A stretch of 64,000 nucleotides of DNA from Halocalculus aciditolerans (GTDB taxonomy: Archaea; Halobacteriota; Halobacteria; Halobacteriales; Halobacteriaceae): NCBI RefSeq assembly GCF_014647475.1, contig NZ_BMPG01000003.1, positions 1-64,000 of the forward strand. Direction: 5' to 3'. Below the pieces are notes generated by a model. It was not told the DNA's origin, did not search any database, and saw nothing but the letters and a program-made list of their open reading frames with translations. The stretch's first letter is position 1. The number at the start of each line of letters is the position of its first letter. A program made the translations under genes and the position numbers. This document shows positions 63,314 to 64,000 of this stretch, one piece after another.

Positions 63314-63583
63314 TCACTCGTCGGGTTTCGTCCCGGTGCGGAGCTTCTCCCGATACTCCGCCCACGCGCGATACATCGCCACCGTTTCGGCCTCCGTCAT
63401 CGTGCTGTGCTCATTCGGGTCATAGAAGGGGAGGTCCTCTTTTTCAGGCATCGCCATCACCTGCCCGAGCGGATATAGTTGCTTGTAGTAGTGTTCGAGC
63501 ACCCAGTCTTCACCGTGCTCCGCGACGGCCTGCTCGATGTACGGGGCTGCCTCTGGGTACTTGTCAGCGAGTGTCTCGGTCAT
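63314..63583 (-). CDS. Small hypothetical protein
   Basis: An 89-residue helical protein beginning MTETLADKYPEAAPYIEQAV and containing HYYKQLYPLGQVMAMP. It is rich in aromatic and acidic residues. No family; likely soluble. It follows an unrelated small gene on the same strand at 48 nt. Confidence 0.55.
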   Translation of the reverse strand: MTETLADKYPEAAPYIEQAVAEHGEDWVLEHYYKQLYPLGQVMAMPEKEDLPFYDPNEHSTMTEAETVAMYRAWAEYREKLRTGTKPDE

Positions 63584-63631
63584 TGGGGATCGTGTACTGC
63601 AGGCTGTTTCTGACCTCGGATGCTAGACGTC

Positions 63632-63988
63632 TCAGACGTCCGTGTATTCGGCGAGCGAGTGGTTCGCGCTGGGACGGGTCCACTTCCCGATCTGGATGAG
63701 CTCGAACGTGTCGAGCGGAACGTCGAGCGCGGCGGCGATCTGCGCCCGGACGGGGGCTGGGAGGCTGTCGATCCGGATCGCGGTGAGCGCGTGCTGGGTG
63801 AGGCCGTAACTAGTTGCAAGGCTCGTCGGGGCGACGATGATGACGTTCGCCCCCTCGACGGCGTCGAGTGCGAGCTGGGCATCTCGGTACTGGAGCACCG
63901 TCGCATCCAGGTCCTCGACGGGGAAGAGACAGCCAGCAGCGCCGTACGCGATACTCGCCCCCGCCGACTCGAAATGCCCTTTGAGCAT
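63632..63988 (-). CDS. Small hypothetical protein at the window edge
   Basis: A 118-residue protein, complete in the window. It has Val-rich strands (NVIIVAPTSLATSYG) and ends ...SANHSLAEYTDV. The stretch LTQHALTAIRIDSLPAPVR with AQIAAALDVPLDTFELIQIG may be DNA- or partner-binding. No assignment. Confidence 0.5.
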   Translation of the reverse strand: MLKGHFESAGASIAYGAAGCLFPVEDLDATVLQYRDAQLALDAVEGANVIIVAPTSLATSYGLTQHALTAIRIDSLPAPVRAQIAAALDVPLDTFELIQIGKWTRPSANHSLAEYTDV

Positions 63989-64000
63989 AACTAAGCAAAA

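Larger units (their letters stand above)
37311..64000. mobile_element. Accessory island from the purD breakpoint to the right window edge
   Basis: Right of about 37300 the gene content switches from core metabolism to integrase, transposase-like, toxin-antitoxin, restriction-like and unknown genes, and composition becomes AT-richer in 37.3-48.7 and 59.2-62.7 kb. A tyrosine integrase lies 1.2 kb inside the boundary. The right end is not reached in this window, and no flanking direct repeat could be identified. It may be several elements in succession. Confidence 0.65.

Overview
The window is from a halophilic archaeon (class Halobacteria). Most of it is GC-rich, the proteins are strongly acidic, many genes start directly 25-30 nt after a TTTAT-like box (leaderless), and typical haloarchaeal families are present: Tat lipoprotein, UspA, DICT domain, zinc ribbons, UbiA and haloarchaeal histidine kinases. 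I cannot name the genus.

Layout. 1-376 holds three tandem copies of the haloarchaeal rRNA promoter on the minus strand, so an rRNA operon should lie just left of the window. 1963-3017 is a CRISPR array of type I-B-like repeats read on the plus strand, with a 105-bp interruption, a truncated last repeat and no cas genes in view. 3308-7543 is a tandem pair of large paralogues that may carry degenerate CHAT-like domains. 7.5-37.3 kb is ordinary chromosome: UspA, a frameshifted TrkH, a class I ribonucleotide reductase whose small subunit has class Ic (Phe/Glu) residues, a thioesterase, an ABC exporter, a sodium symporter, an HMGL-like/CoA-transferase operon with an IclR regulator and three matching operator palindromes, an M20 peptidase, an SDR enzyme, a UbiA prenyltransferase, two MFS exporters, a medium-chain reductase, and two histidine kinases, one of them a LOV blue-light kinase next to a DICT protein.

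At about 37.3 kb the chromosome ends abruptly inside a purD-like gene whose 5' part is missing. From there to the right edge the DNA is accessory, AT-richer in 37.3-48.7 and 59.2-62.7 kb. It holds a tyrosine integrase, a DUF4238 protein, a CARF-like sensor + PIN-like nuclease + zinc-protein operon, a DUF429 protein, a TraB-like membrane protein, a 664-residue IS4-like transposase beside a second tyrosine recombinase, a winged-helix/effector-like pair, an HNH restriction-like endonuclease with a 3' remnant of a second copy, a VapBC toxin-antitoxin pair, an ADP-ribosylglycohydrolase coupled to a HAD-HEAT protein, and a two-gene module whose second protein ends in a PD-(D/E)XK-like domain.

The best candidates for undescribed biology are the CARF + PIN + zinc-protein operon (39812-42136), the two-gene nuclease module (59247-62503), the CHAT-like pair beside the CRISPR array, and the DraG/HAD-HEAT pair. 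All family calls were made by eye from motifs; no database search was possible.
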